Of a stretch of DNA of 6,230 nucleotides, positions 1-5,708 are shown piece by piece. Within the stretch, counting starts at the first letter, position 1, and every line of letters begins with the position of its first letter. Both the position numbers and the translations under genes were made by a program. The stretch comes from Actinomycetota bacterium (GTDB taxonomy: Bacteria > Actinomycetota > Actinomycetes > Streptosporangiales > Streptosporangiaceae): assembly GCA_003140115.1 (NCBI GenBank), contig PLIQ01000272.1:1-6230 (forward strand), read 5' to 3'. Below the pieces are notes generated by a model. It made no database searches. It was given only the letters and a program-made list of their open reading frames with translations, and was not told the origin of the DNA.

Positions 1-367
1 GGGATCGAGGTGCCCAACGATCCCGGCGGCGGGCCGTGGCGGACGGATCCCCGCAGGTGGAGCACGGGTCACCCCGGCGATCATGCCGCAGCCCGGCTCG
101 CCGGGCCCGTTCCCCGTGATCGTGTGACGCCACCTTGTTGTGGAAGAGGCGGTGTCACACGATCCTTCTCGTGCCGGTCTGCCGGCGGCGGGGACGGCAC
201 CGGCAGCAGCACTCGCCACACAGGTCACAGATCAACGGCGGCTTCGATGGTCAGGCAGCGGGGCAGAGTTGGCAGGGTCCCTATGGGGCCAGCGGCACAC
301 GCACCCTAGAGAACGCACGCCGCGGTAACCAGCGCGCTCAGCAGGCGGGGAATGCGCGAGCCAGCGG
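1..367. other. Region without a supported gene
   Basis: No convincing gene is visible here. Plus frame 1 stays open from the left edge to a TAG at 307-309, but its G/C preference at third positions fades after about position 70. Plus frame 2 then has about twenty consecutive codons ending in G or C before a TGA at 125-127. This could be the C-terminal tail of a gene entering from the left, possibly frameshifted, or chance in GC-rich DNA. A minus-strand frame from an ATG at about 86 also stays open to the edge but has no ribosome binding site. The two hairpins in this region are listed separately. From 165 to 319 I see nothing recognisable. Confidence 0.5.
118..164. terminator. Strong hairpin, possible bidirectional terminator
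   Basis: Perfect 11-bp arms lie at 118-128 (GATCGTGTGAC) and 154-164 (GTCACACGATC). Inward, a G-U pair and two G-C pairs follow, then one A/C mismatch and two more G-C pairs, closing a 13-nt loop at 135-147. A TGA in plus frame 2 (125-127) falls in the left arm, as happens when a terminator overlaps the end of a gene. There is only a short pyrimidine run after the right arm and no real U-tract on either strand. U-less hairpin terminators are proposed for actinobacteria, so terminator is my first guess. A protein-binding site is the alternative. Confidence 0.45.
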
Positions 368-375
368 TTACGCGG
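320..375 (-). terminator. Possible hairpin terminator over the rho stop codon
   Basis: The arms CCGCGGTAACC (320-330) and GGTTACGCGG (366-375) are complementary apart from one bulged G, and the right arm contains the rho stop codon (368-370 on the minus strand). Weaker pairing between the GC-rich inner flanks could extend the stem. A mildly U-containing stretch (GCGTTCTCT) follows on the minus strand. This is a plausible but unproven rho terminator. Confidence 0.35.
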
Positions 376-1531
376 CGCGCTGGATCTGGCTGAGGAACTC
401 GGCGTTGGAGCCGGTCTGGTGGGTCTTGTCCAGCAGAAGCTGGAGGGCCTGCTGCGGTTCGAGGGCGCCGAGCGCGCGCCGCAGCTGGCCGGCCGCCTGG
501 TATTCGCTGGCGGGCATCAGCAGTTCGTCGTGGCGGGTGCCGGACGGCATCGGGTCGATGGCCGGGAAGATGCGCTTCTCGGCGAGCTCGCGGCGCAGCC
601 GCAGCTCCATGTTGCCGGTGCCCTTGAACTCCTCGAACAGGACGTCATCCATCCGCGAGCCGGTGTCGACCAGCGCGGTGGACAAGATGGTGAGCGAGCC
701 GCCGTGTTCGATGTTCCGCGCGGCGCCGAGGAACTGCCGGGGCGGCAGCAGCGCGGACGCGGCGACGCCGCCCGCCAGGGTGCGGCTGCTGGCCGGGGCG
801 GCCAGGTTGTAGGCCCGGCCCAGCCGGGTGATGGAGTCGAGCAGGACCACCACGTCGCCGCCCATCTCGACCAGGCGCTTGGCGCGCTCGATGGCCAGCT
901 CGGCGACCCGGATGTGATCTTCTGGGGCCTGGTCGAAGGTGGAGTAGATGACCTCGCCGCGGACCGAGCGGCGCAGGTCGGTGACCTCTTCTGGGCGCTC
1001 GCCGACCAGCACCACCATCAGCTGCACCTCGGGGTGGCTGTTGGCGATCGAGGAGGCGATGGCCTGCAAGATCATGGTCTTGCCGGCCTTGGGCGCGGAC
1101 ACGATGAGGCCGCGCTGGCCCTTGCCGATCGGCGCCACCAGGTCGATGATCCGGGCCGTGTCGGACGGGTTCCCGTCCTCCAGGCGCAGGCGCTGCTGGG
1201 GGTAGAGCGGGGTCAGCTCGTCGAAATGCGGACGGGCCTGGGCCGCCTCCGGCGACAGGCCGTTGACGCTGGTCACGGTGACCAGCGGGCGGTACTTGGC
1301 GCGGCCGCTGGCCGAGGGCCGGGCGGTGCCGTCGACCTGGTCGCCCTTGCGGAGCCCGTACTGCTTGAGCTGGCCGGCCGAGACGTAGACGTCGGCGGGG
1401 CTGGGCTGGTAGCCGGAGACGCGCACCAGGGCGTGCCCGTCGCCGGAGTCGATGAGGCCGGAGACCGGGACGCTGGTCGCTGGCTCGATGGCCCGGCGCG
1501 GCGCGGCTTTCTGAAGTTCTGCTGCGGTCAT
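368..1531 (-). CDS. rho: Short, divergent transcription termination factor Rho
   Basis: Hexameric RNA-dependent ATPase that loads on nascent RNA and terminates transcription; this copy has 387 residues. The start at 1531 is chosen because AAAGGA lies 11 nt upstream; the in-frame ATG at 1573 has no such site and adds 14 residues with AT-ending, rare codons. A primary RNA-binding cold-shock domain spans about 22-91 (ADVYVS, LRKGDQVDG). The motor domain has GKGQRGLIVSAPKAGKT (P-loop, 137-152), catalytic Glu178 in VGERPEEVT, Walker B VVLLDSITRL (Asp232), a Q-loop ending GGVA, R-loop DTGSRMD, KGTGNMEL and arginine finger Arg333 in SGTRHDE. Seen oddities: no N-terminal helical Rho_N domain, none of the long Arg/Gly-rich insertion usual in actinobacterial Rho, and changes at near-invariant sites (VDER to VGER, GGVD to GGVA). 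From family knowledge, the housekeeping actinobacterial Rho is far longer, so I infer a second Rho. Family assignment is certain; the specialised role is inference. Confidence 0.95.
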   Translation of the reverse strand: MTAAELQKAAPRRAIEPATSVPVSGLIDSGDGHALVRVSGYQPSPADVYVSAGQLKQYGLRKGDQVDGTARPSASGRAKYRPLVTVTSVNGLSPEAAQARPHFDELTPLYPQQRLRLEDGNPSDTARIIDLVAPIGKGQRGLIVSAPKAGKTMILQAIASSIANSHPEVQLMVVLVGERPEEVTDLRRSVRGEVIYSTFDQAPEDHIRVAELAIERAKRLVEMGGDVVVLLDSITRLGRAYNLAAPASSRTLAGGVAASALLPPRQFLGAARNIEHGGSLTILSTALVDTGSRMDDVLFEEFKGTGNMELRLRRELAEKRIFPAIDPMPSGTRHDELLMPASEYQAAGQLRRALGALEPQQALQLLLDKTHQTGSNAEFLSQIQRAA

Positions 1532-1820
1532 AAAAATGGATTTCCTTTCGGGGGAAACGGCGAATTCGCGCATGCGTAAAGAACGGCTGGCGCGATGCCA
1601 GGCCCAGTACTGGGCGCAGAAGCGAACGGGCGCTACCTGGGCCGATAAGCCTTAACAGGAGAGCGGTAATCCGCTGGGGAAAAGGTGCTCAACGTCGTTG
1701 AGACGGAGCGGGTAAACATCACTTAGAAAGTGACTGTAACGCGTAACAACGGCGGGCGCTAGTTCATTCCGCGGCGGCGGTCCCGGCGGTGGCGCTGCGG
1801 GACGACCCTATTATCTCCCG
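1532..1820. other. Palindrome-rich region upstream of rho
   Basis: This gap lies between the rho start and the YceI-like gene's stop codon, both on the minus strand. It is less GC-rich than its surroundings and holds a series of short inverted repeats: CTGGC/GCCAG (1587-1601), the perfect palindrome GCCCAGTACTGGGC (1602-1615), AGCGG-TAAT-CCGCT (1662-1675), CTCAACG-T-CGTTGAG (1688-1702) and TCACTT-AGA-AAGTGA (1719-1733). GGCCCAG (1601-1607) can also pair with CTGGGCC (1637-1643), which excludes the 1602-1615 hairpin. A weak minus-strand promoter candidate is TTGTTA (1749-1744), then a 17-nt spacer and CTAAGT (1726-1721). I infer a structured rho leader or an operator cluster; no known riboswitch is recognised. 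Confidence 0.45.
1541..1548 (-). promoter_or_regulatory. Ribosome binding site that sets the rho start
   Basis: The minus strand reads AAAGGAAA here, 9-11 nt before the ATG at 1531-1529. The alternative ATG at 1573 is preceded by CGTTCTTTACGC, which has no purine-rich site. This favours the shorter Rho. Confidence 0.6.
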
Positions 1821-1821
1821 C
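1797..1821 (-). terminator. Weak hairpin after the YceI-like gene
   Basis: The arms GCGGGA (1797-1802) and TCCCGC (1816-1821) form a 6-bp stem with a 13-nt loop, overlapping the last base of the stop codon. There is no U-tract. It is a possible terminator separating this gene from rho, but the stem is short. Confidence 0.3.
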
Positions 1822-2546
1822 TAGCCGCGGTCGAACACCAGCAGGAACTCGAGCAGGCCGTGGTCCTGCGTGGTGACGAAGCCGGCGAAGCTCGGGTTCG
1901 AGATGCCGTAGTCCGAGAACAGCACCGCGATGTCGCCGGAGACCTCGATCTGGCTGCCCTTGCGCTCGGCGGAGAGCGTGAACGTGACCGCGCGGGTGGT
2001 GCCGTGCAGGGTCAGCCGGCCGTGCGCGGTGTAGTCCTTGATCACCCCGCCGGCCGGCAGCGGGGCCAGGTCGATCGGGCTGGTCAGGGTGAAGGTCGCG
2101 GTCGGGTACTGGGAGACGTCCATGATCCGGCCGTCGAACTGCGCGTCGCGCTGGCTCTTGTCGCTGTGCACGGTGGCCATCGGCACGCTGAACGCGCCGC
2201 CGGTGACCGTGCTGCCCGCGATGCTCAGGTGCCCGGTGACCGAGGTGGTGCGGCCGACGGCGGTGGCGTTCTGGCCGAGGAGCACCTCGTTGACGCGGTA
2301 GCCGACGACGGAACCGGAGCCGACCGTCCAGGCGCCGGCGACCGAGCCGCTGCCCGTGGTATTTGATGTGGCGGTATTCGCGGTCGCGGTACTGGCCGGG
2401 GTGCTGCCCGGGGACAGCGACAGGGCCGCCGGGGTGCTGTTGAAGAAGTGGATATAGACGAACGGCCCGGCTGCCGCCAGCACGACCAGTCCGGCCACGG
2501 CGACCAGCAGCCAGCGCAGCCAGTGCCGGGGTCTGGTGAACGCCAT
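1821..2546 (-). CDS. Membrane-anchored YceI-like protein
   Basis: Predicted 241-residue protein. Residues 10-34 form one hydrophobic helix after a basic start (RPRHWLRW), giving an inside-out signal anchor or uncleaved signal. A Ser/Thr/Ala/Gly-rich linker (about 37-70) leads to a YceI domain (about 72-241), a lipocalin-like beta barrel that binds polyisoprenoid-type lipids in characterised members. Typical YceI signatures are WTVGSGSVVGYRV, the TSVTGHLSIAG strand, SQRDAQFDG-IMDVSQYPTATF (131-152) and the strand LTLHGTTRAVTF (178-189). The C-terminal domain should lie outside the membrane. The frame stays open upstream into the gluconokinase gene, so the long version is not credible. ATG 2546 is preferred because CATAAT lies 7 nt before it and no ribosome site exists; ATG 2555 would add three residues. 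The ligand is unknown. Confidence 0.87.
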   Translation of the reverse strand: MAFTRPRHWLRWLLVAVAGLVVLAAAGPFVYIHFFNSTPAALSLSPGSTPASTATANTATSNTTGSGSVAGAWTVGSGSVVGYRVNEVLLGQNATAVGRTTSVTGHLSIAGSTVTGGAFSVPMATVHSDKSQRDAQFDGRIMDVSQYPTATFTLTSPIDLAPLPAGGVIKDYTAHGRLTLHGTTRAVTFTLSAERKGSQIEVSGDIAVLFSDYGISNPSFAGFVTTQDHGLLEFLLVFDRG

Positions 2547-2553
2547 GGCGGCC

Positions 2554-2559
2554 ATTATG
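2554..2559 (-). promoter_or_regulatory. Candidate -10 box of the YceI-like gene
   Basis: The minus strand reads CATAAT (5 of 6 matches to TATAAT) and is followed by 7 nt before ATG 2546, so transcription could begin at the A of the start codon. No good -35 box is visible, which keeps confidence low. Confidence 0.35.
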
Positions 2560-2594
2560 CAGCCCGAGTCTGTCACCCGGCTCTGAACACCCTC

Positions 2595-2600
2595 TAGACT
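2595..2600 (+). promoter_or_regulatory. Candidate -10 box of the gluconokinase gene
   Basis: TAGACT fits the actinobacterial TANNNT -10 pattern and ends 10 nt before ATG 2611. The upstream CTGTCA (2570-2575) is a weak -35 with a 19-nt spacer. With no clear ribosome binding site before the ATG, a leaderless or nearly leaderless transcript is likely. Confidence 0.4.
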
Positions 2601-2610
2601 CGCCGTCGAG

Positions 2611-3138
2611 ATGATCCTGATCGTGGCGGGCGTGTCGGGCAGCGGCAAGACGACCGTGGGCGCGCTGCTGGCCGGGCGCCTGGGGTGGCGGTTCGCCGAC
2701 GCGGACACGTTCCACCCGGCCGCGAACATCGCCAAGATGCGGGCCGGGATCCCGCTCACCGACGCGGACCGCCGGCCGTGGCTGCGGGCCGTCACGGCCT
2801 GGATGGACGAGCGCATCGCGCGGGGCGAACCGGCCGTGATCACCTGCTCGGCGCTCAAGCGCGCCTACCGCGCCGCGCTGCTCGACGGGCGGCCGCAGGC
2901 CCGGATGATCTTCCTGAGCATCGATCACGAGGAGGCGGCCCGGCGGCTGGCCGGCCGGCACGGTCACTTCTTCCCTCCGGGCCTGCTCGACAGCCAGTTC
3001 GCCGCGCTCGAACTGCCGCAGCCCGGCGAGGCCGGCGTCACCGTCGTGCCGGTCGGGCCCGACCCCGCGCAGACGGTGGCGGCTATCATCGCGCTAGTGC
3101 GGCCCGGCGAGGGTGGTGGTCATGAAGCTGAAGCTTGA
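2611..3138 (+). CDS. gntK: Gluconokinase, GntK family
   Basis: Phosphorylates D-gluconate with ATP to 6-phosphogluconate, which enters the pentose phosphate pathway; cytosolic. The 175 residues match the usual size of the family. Visible family marks are the P-loop GVSGSGKTT (7-15), FADADTFHPAANIAKM (28-43; the Asp and His of the substrate site), PLTDADRRPWL (48-58), ITCSALKRAYR (77-87) and RHGHFFPPGLLDSQFAALE (116-134, the lid and C-terminal signature). No gluconate permease or dehydrogenase gene is in view. The start at 2611 gives a P-loop at the normal distance from the N-terminus. The gene's end overlaps the next gene by 17 bp, suggesting coupled translation. The family is certain; substrate preference is inferred from close motif agreement. 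Confidence 0.94.
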   Translation: MILIVAGVSGSGKTTVGALLAGRLGWRFADADTFHPAANIAKMRAGIPLTDADRRPWLRAVTAWMDERIARGEPAVITCSALKRAYRAALLDGRPQARMIFLSIDHEEAARRLAGRHGHFFPPGLLDSQFAALELPQPGEAGVTVVPVGPDPAQTVAAIIALVRPGEGGGHEAEA

Positions 3139-3373
3139 CCTGCACGAGGTCTACAACCGCGGGCAGGACATCGACCGCGCGCTGGAGGCGATCATCGACG
3201 AGGCGGTGGCCAAGAAGGCGCCGATGATCGAGATCATCCCGGGCAAAGGCTCGGGGCAGCTCAAGAAGCACGTGCTGCGGTTCCTGGACCGCAAGGACAT
3301 CAAGGCCAAGTACCACCGGGTCGAGAAGGACTCGAAGAACTTCGGCCGGCTATTCGTGCATTTCCGCTGGTAG
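3122..3373 (+). CDS. Small stand-alone Smr-domain protein
   Basis: An 83-residue protein that is essentially one Smr domain, the fold found at the C-terminus of MutS2 and in free-standing proteins that nick or bind DNA or RNA. It shows the LDLH motif (5-8), the amphipathic helix RGQDIDRALEAIIDEAV (13-29), the strand IEIIPGKGSGQLKKHVLRFL (36-55) covering the second conserved loop, and a closing strand GRLFVHFRW (75-83). The usual second-loop HGxGxG is PGKGSG here, so its His is Pro. ATG 3122 is chosen because GAGGG (3109-3113) lies 8 nt upstream; an in-frame GTG at 3113 would sit on that site. The gene overlaps the gluconokinase end by 17 bp in another frame, so the two are probably co-translated. 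Nucleic-acid binding is likely; nuclease activity is uncertain. Confidence 0.88.
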   Translation: MKLKLDLHEVYNRGQDIDRALEAIIDEAVAKKAPMIEIIPGKGSGQLKKHVLRFLDRKDIKAKYHRVEKDSKNFGRLFVHFRW

Positions 3374-3400
3374 ACCGTGCTTTACTAGACCCCTCCCCGG

Positions 3401-3435
3401 CTACCCTGACGCGCGTGTCGGGCTGTCGAGGGTAG
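3401..3435 (+). terminator. Possible hairpin after the gluconokinase-Smr pair
   Basis: CTACCCT (3401-3407) and AGGGTAG (3429-3435) form a 7-bp stem around a 21-nt loop, starting 28 bp after the Smr stop codon. There is no U-tract. It is a plausible end of the two-gene transcript. Confidence 0.35.
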
Positions 3436-3460
3436 GTAGCAGCAGGTAGGGGACATTCAG

Positions 3461-3492
3461 GGCAGACTCTCAGTCGACACTGAGCATCTGCC
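3461..3492. other. Hairpin between the gluconokinase and lipoprotein transcripts
   Basis: The outer arms GGCAGA/TCTGCC (3461-3466, 3487-3492) and inner arms CTCAGT/ACTGAG (3469-3474, 3479-3484) enclose a CGAC tetraloop, with a 2x2 mismatch between the stems. It lies 57 bp before the lipoprotein start, so it may be a terminator, a leader structure or an operator. I see no convincing promoter boxes between it and the gene. Confidence 0.4.
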
Positions 3493-3548
3493 GCCCCCGC
3501 ATGTGGCAGCCCCGCACTGGTACATCTGACCGAGACTAAGGACGCGCG

Positions 3549-4115
3549 ATGCGATTCCCACTCGTGGCTCGCCGGATCATCCTGGCTCCGGCGATCGGCC
3601 TGGCGCTCGTACTGGCGGTGGCCGCCTGCAGCAGTTCCGCTTCATCGTCAAGCTCGTCAGCGCCCGCGTCGTCCGCGCCCGCGTCCTCGGCCCCCGCCTC
3701 GTCGGCCCCCGCGTCGTCGGCCCCGGCCTCGTCGGCGTCGTCGTCGGCGGGCAGCTCCGCTACGGCGCAGATCACCGCGAACTGGGAGAAATTCTTCAAC
3801 GCCAGCACGCCGCTCTCGCAGCGGGTCGCCCTGCTGCAGAACGGGAGCTCGTTCTCCTCGGCCATCAACGACTTCAGCAAGCTGCCGCTGGCGGGCGGGA
3901 TCGGGGCCAAGGTCACCGGCGTGACGGTGAACTCGGCGACGTCGGCCACCGTGACCTACTCCATCGTGTCCGGCACGACGACGCTGCTGGGCGGGCAGAG
4001 CGGCACGTCGGTGTACCAGGACGGGACCTGGAAGGTCGGCGACGGCAGCCTGTGCGGCCTGTTCAAGCTGGTTCCCGGCGGCACGGTGCCCGCCGCGTGC
4101 AACTCGGCCGGCTGA
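3549..4115 (+). CDS. Lipoprotein with Mtb12-like (NTF2-like) C-terminal domain
   Basis: A 188-residue predicted lipoprotein. The N-terminus has Arg8-Arg9, a hydrophobic core (10-24) and the lipobox VAAC, giving lipidation at Cys27, so it should be tethered outside the cytoplasmic membrane. A low-complexity linker follows: a Ser tract, five SAPAS repeats (37-61) and a Ser/Ala/Gly tail. The globular part (about 72-188) begins TAQITANWEKFFNASTPLSQRV and resembles the C-terminal domain of the mycobacterial antigen Mtb12, an NTF2-like fold (call from pattern memory, not a search). Cys169 and Cys184 could form a disulfide. The start is well supported by AAGGA (3538-3542) 6 nt before the ATG. The exporter gene begins 15 bp after the stop, so an operon is likely. 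The ligand or role is unknown. Confidence 0.85.
   Translation: MRFPLVARRIILAPAIGLALVLAVAACSSSASSSSSSAPASSAPASSAPASSAPASSAPASSASSSAGSSATAQITANWEKFFNASTPLSQRVALLQNGSSFSSAINDFSKLPLAGGIGAKVTGVTVNSATSATVTYSIVSGTTTLLGGQSGTSVYQDGTWKVGDGSLCGLFKLVPGGTVPAACNSAG
3657..3731 (+). repeat. Five 15-bp tandem repeats encoding SAPAS
   Basis: Five consecutive 15-bp units encode Ser-Ala-Pro-Ala-Ser inside the lipoprotein linker. The units differ mostly at wobble positions. Unit number could vary between strains by slippage without breaking the frame. Confidence 0.85.
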
Positions 4116-4130
4116 GGCAGGGCCGTCCGG

Positions 4131-5708
4131 TTGGCCAGCCAGGCTGAGGCCGTCTCCGGGGAGAGTCACGGCGGCGGGGGGACCGTCGCGCGCGGGAGCC
4201 GGGGGGTGGCCCTCGCGACGCTGTGCACGCTGCTGTTCCTGACGTTCCTGGACAACACCGTGGTCAGCGTCGCGCTAGGCGACATACAAACGAGCCTGAA
4301 GGCGGACGTCACCGACCTGCAGTGGGTGGTGGGCGCGTACGCGCTGACGTTCGCCAGCCTCATGCTGGCCTGCGGGATGATCGGGGACGAGCTCGGCCGC
4401 AAGAAGGTGATGCTGGCCGGCGTGGGGGTGTTCTGCGCTGGTTCGGTGCTGTGCGCGCTAGCCCCGAACCCCCAGGTGCTCATCGCCGGCCGGGCCGTGA
4501 TGGGCATGGGTGCGGCGGCCAGCGAGCCGGGCACGCTGTCGATGCTCCGGCACCTGTACCCCGACGCCCGGGCCCGGAGCCGGGCCATCGGCGTGTGGGC
4601 CGGCACCTCCGGTTTCGCGCTGGCCATGGGCCCGGTCGTCGGCGGCGTGCTGACCGGGCTGTGGAGCTGGCGGGCCATCTTCTGGTTCAACCTGGTCTTC
4701 GGGCTGGCCGTGCTGATCGTGGCGGCGGGCATCTTGCCCGAGAGCGCGGATCCCACGGCGGCGCGGGTGGACACCGCGGGCACGGTGCTCGGGGCCGGGA
4801 CCCTGGCCACGCTGGTGTTCGCGATAATCGACGCGGAGTCGGCCGGCTTCGGCGCCACGGACGTGATCATCCTGCTGTGCCTCAGCGTGGTGCTGGCCGC
4901 CGGGTTCGTCTGGCGGGAACGCCGCGCCGCGAACCCGCTGCTCGACCTGCGCTACCTGCGCATGGCGCAGTTCACCACGCCGAACATCGTCGCGTTCTGC
5001 ACGTACTTCGCCACGTTCGCCATCTTCTTCTTCACCGCGCTGTACCTGGTCGAGGTGGTCCAGGCGTCCGGGTACCGGCTGGCGCTGATCTTCCTGCCGA
5101 TGACGGTGCTGATGATCGTGGCCTCGGTGCTGGCGGGGCGGTGGACGGCGGTGGTCGGGCCGCGCTGGTCGATCGCGACCGGGTGCCTGCTGCTGGCCGT
5201 GGGGCTGTTCCTGGCCGACGGCTACCTCAAGCCGCACCCGTCCTACGTGCCGCTGGTGTTCGCGCTGGCGCTGGCCGGCATCGGGATCGGCACCACCGTG
5301 GTGCCGATCACCTCCTCGGTGCTGTCCGCCGTGCCGGCCGAACGGTCCGGCATGGCCGCGTCGGCCACCAACACCAGCCGGGAGATCGGCGCGGTGACCG
5401 GGGTGGCAATCCTCGGCTCGCTGGTCTACTCGCAGCTAACGAACAGCCTCGTCGCGCAGCTGAAGCATCTCGGCATCCCGGCCTCCTTCCAGGGCACGGT
5501 CATCACCGCCATCGAGACCGGCGCGATCCCCAAGAACACCAACTACGGGCCCTTCGAGAAGCTGGTCAAGGAGGTCATCGGCGCCGCCTACACGGCGTTC
5601 CACAACGGGCTGCACGCCGCGCTGTTGTTGTCGGCAGCGCTGGCGCTGGCCGCCGGGCTGCTCGCTTTGATCACGCTACGCTCACAACCGGTCGACGCAG
5701 GGTCTTGA
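4131..5708 (+). CDS. MFS exporter, DHA2 family (14 transmembrane helices)
   Basis: A proton-driven efflux transporter of the EmrB/QacA type, 525 residues, normal for the family, in the cytoplasmic membrane. Motif D1 LDNTVVSVAL (40-49) is in helix 1, motif A GMIGDELGRKK (82-92) follows helix 2, motif B RAVMGMGAAA (121-130) is in helix 4, and the antiporter motif C GFALAMGPVVGGVL (161-174) is in helix 5, followed by SWRAIFWFN. Alternating hydrophobic segments run to about residue 517. The start is uncertain. TTG 4131 is preferred because AGGG lies 8 nt upstream and it gives a basic segment (ARGSRG) before helix 1; GTG 4206, with GGAG 7-8 nt upstream, would leave almost no cytoplasmic N-terminus. 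Probably cotranscribed with the lipoprotein gene. Substrate cannot be read from sequence; drug, lipid or metabolite export are all possible. Confidence 0.9.
   Translation: MASQAEAVSGESHGGGGTVARGSRGVALATLCTLLFLTFLDNTVVSVALGDIQTSLKADVTDLQWVVGAYALTFASLMLACGMIGDELGRKKVMLAGVGVFCAGSVLCALAPNPQVLIAGRAVMGMGAAASEPGTLSMLRHLYPDARARSRAIGVWAGTSGFALAMGPVVGGVLTGLWSWRAIFWFNLVFGLAVLIVAAGILPESADPTAARVDTAGTVLGAGTLATLVFAIIDAESAGFGATDVIILLCLSVVLAAGFVWRERRAANPLLDLRYLRMAQFTTPNIVAFCTYFATFAIFFFTALYLVEVVQASGYRLALIFLPMTVLMIVASVLAGRWTAVVGPRWSIATGCLLLAVGLFLADGYLKPHPSYVPLVFALALAGIGIGTTVVPITSSVLSAVPAERSGMAASATNTSREIGAVTGVAILGSLVYSQLTNSLVAQLKHLGIPASFQGTVITAIETGAIPKNTNYGPFEKLVKEVIGAAYTAFHNGLHAALLLSAALALAAGLLALITLRSQPVDAGS

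Noticed and set aside
118..164. CRP-like site (TGTGA / TCACA)
   Set aside because: The half-sites occur but are about 25 bp apart, while a CRP-type site needs about 6 bp between them. The arms fit a hairpin better.
419..1579. Long open frame on the plus strand opposite rho
   Set aside because: It mirrors the rho frame, consists of low-complexity Gly/Ala/Asp/Val residues, and the minus strand encodes an unmistakable Rho.
2556..2858. Upstream extension of the YceI-like frame
   Set aside because: The added residues run through the gluconokinase gene and its P-loop region, show no domain, and would bury the membrane anchor inside the protein.
1759..2967. Long open frame of about 400 codons on the minus strand
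   Set aside because: It overlaps the YceI-like gene and the gluconokinase gene in other frames, is dominated by Arg/Gly/Pro/Ala and has no recognisable domain. The YceI frame carries clear family motifs.
3549..4115. Orthology of the lipoprotein to LprG
   Set aside because: The gene order is similar, but the mature domain is shorter and does not resemble the LppX/LprAFG fold. It looks Mtb12-like.
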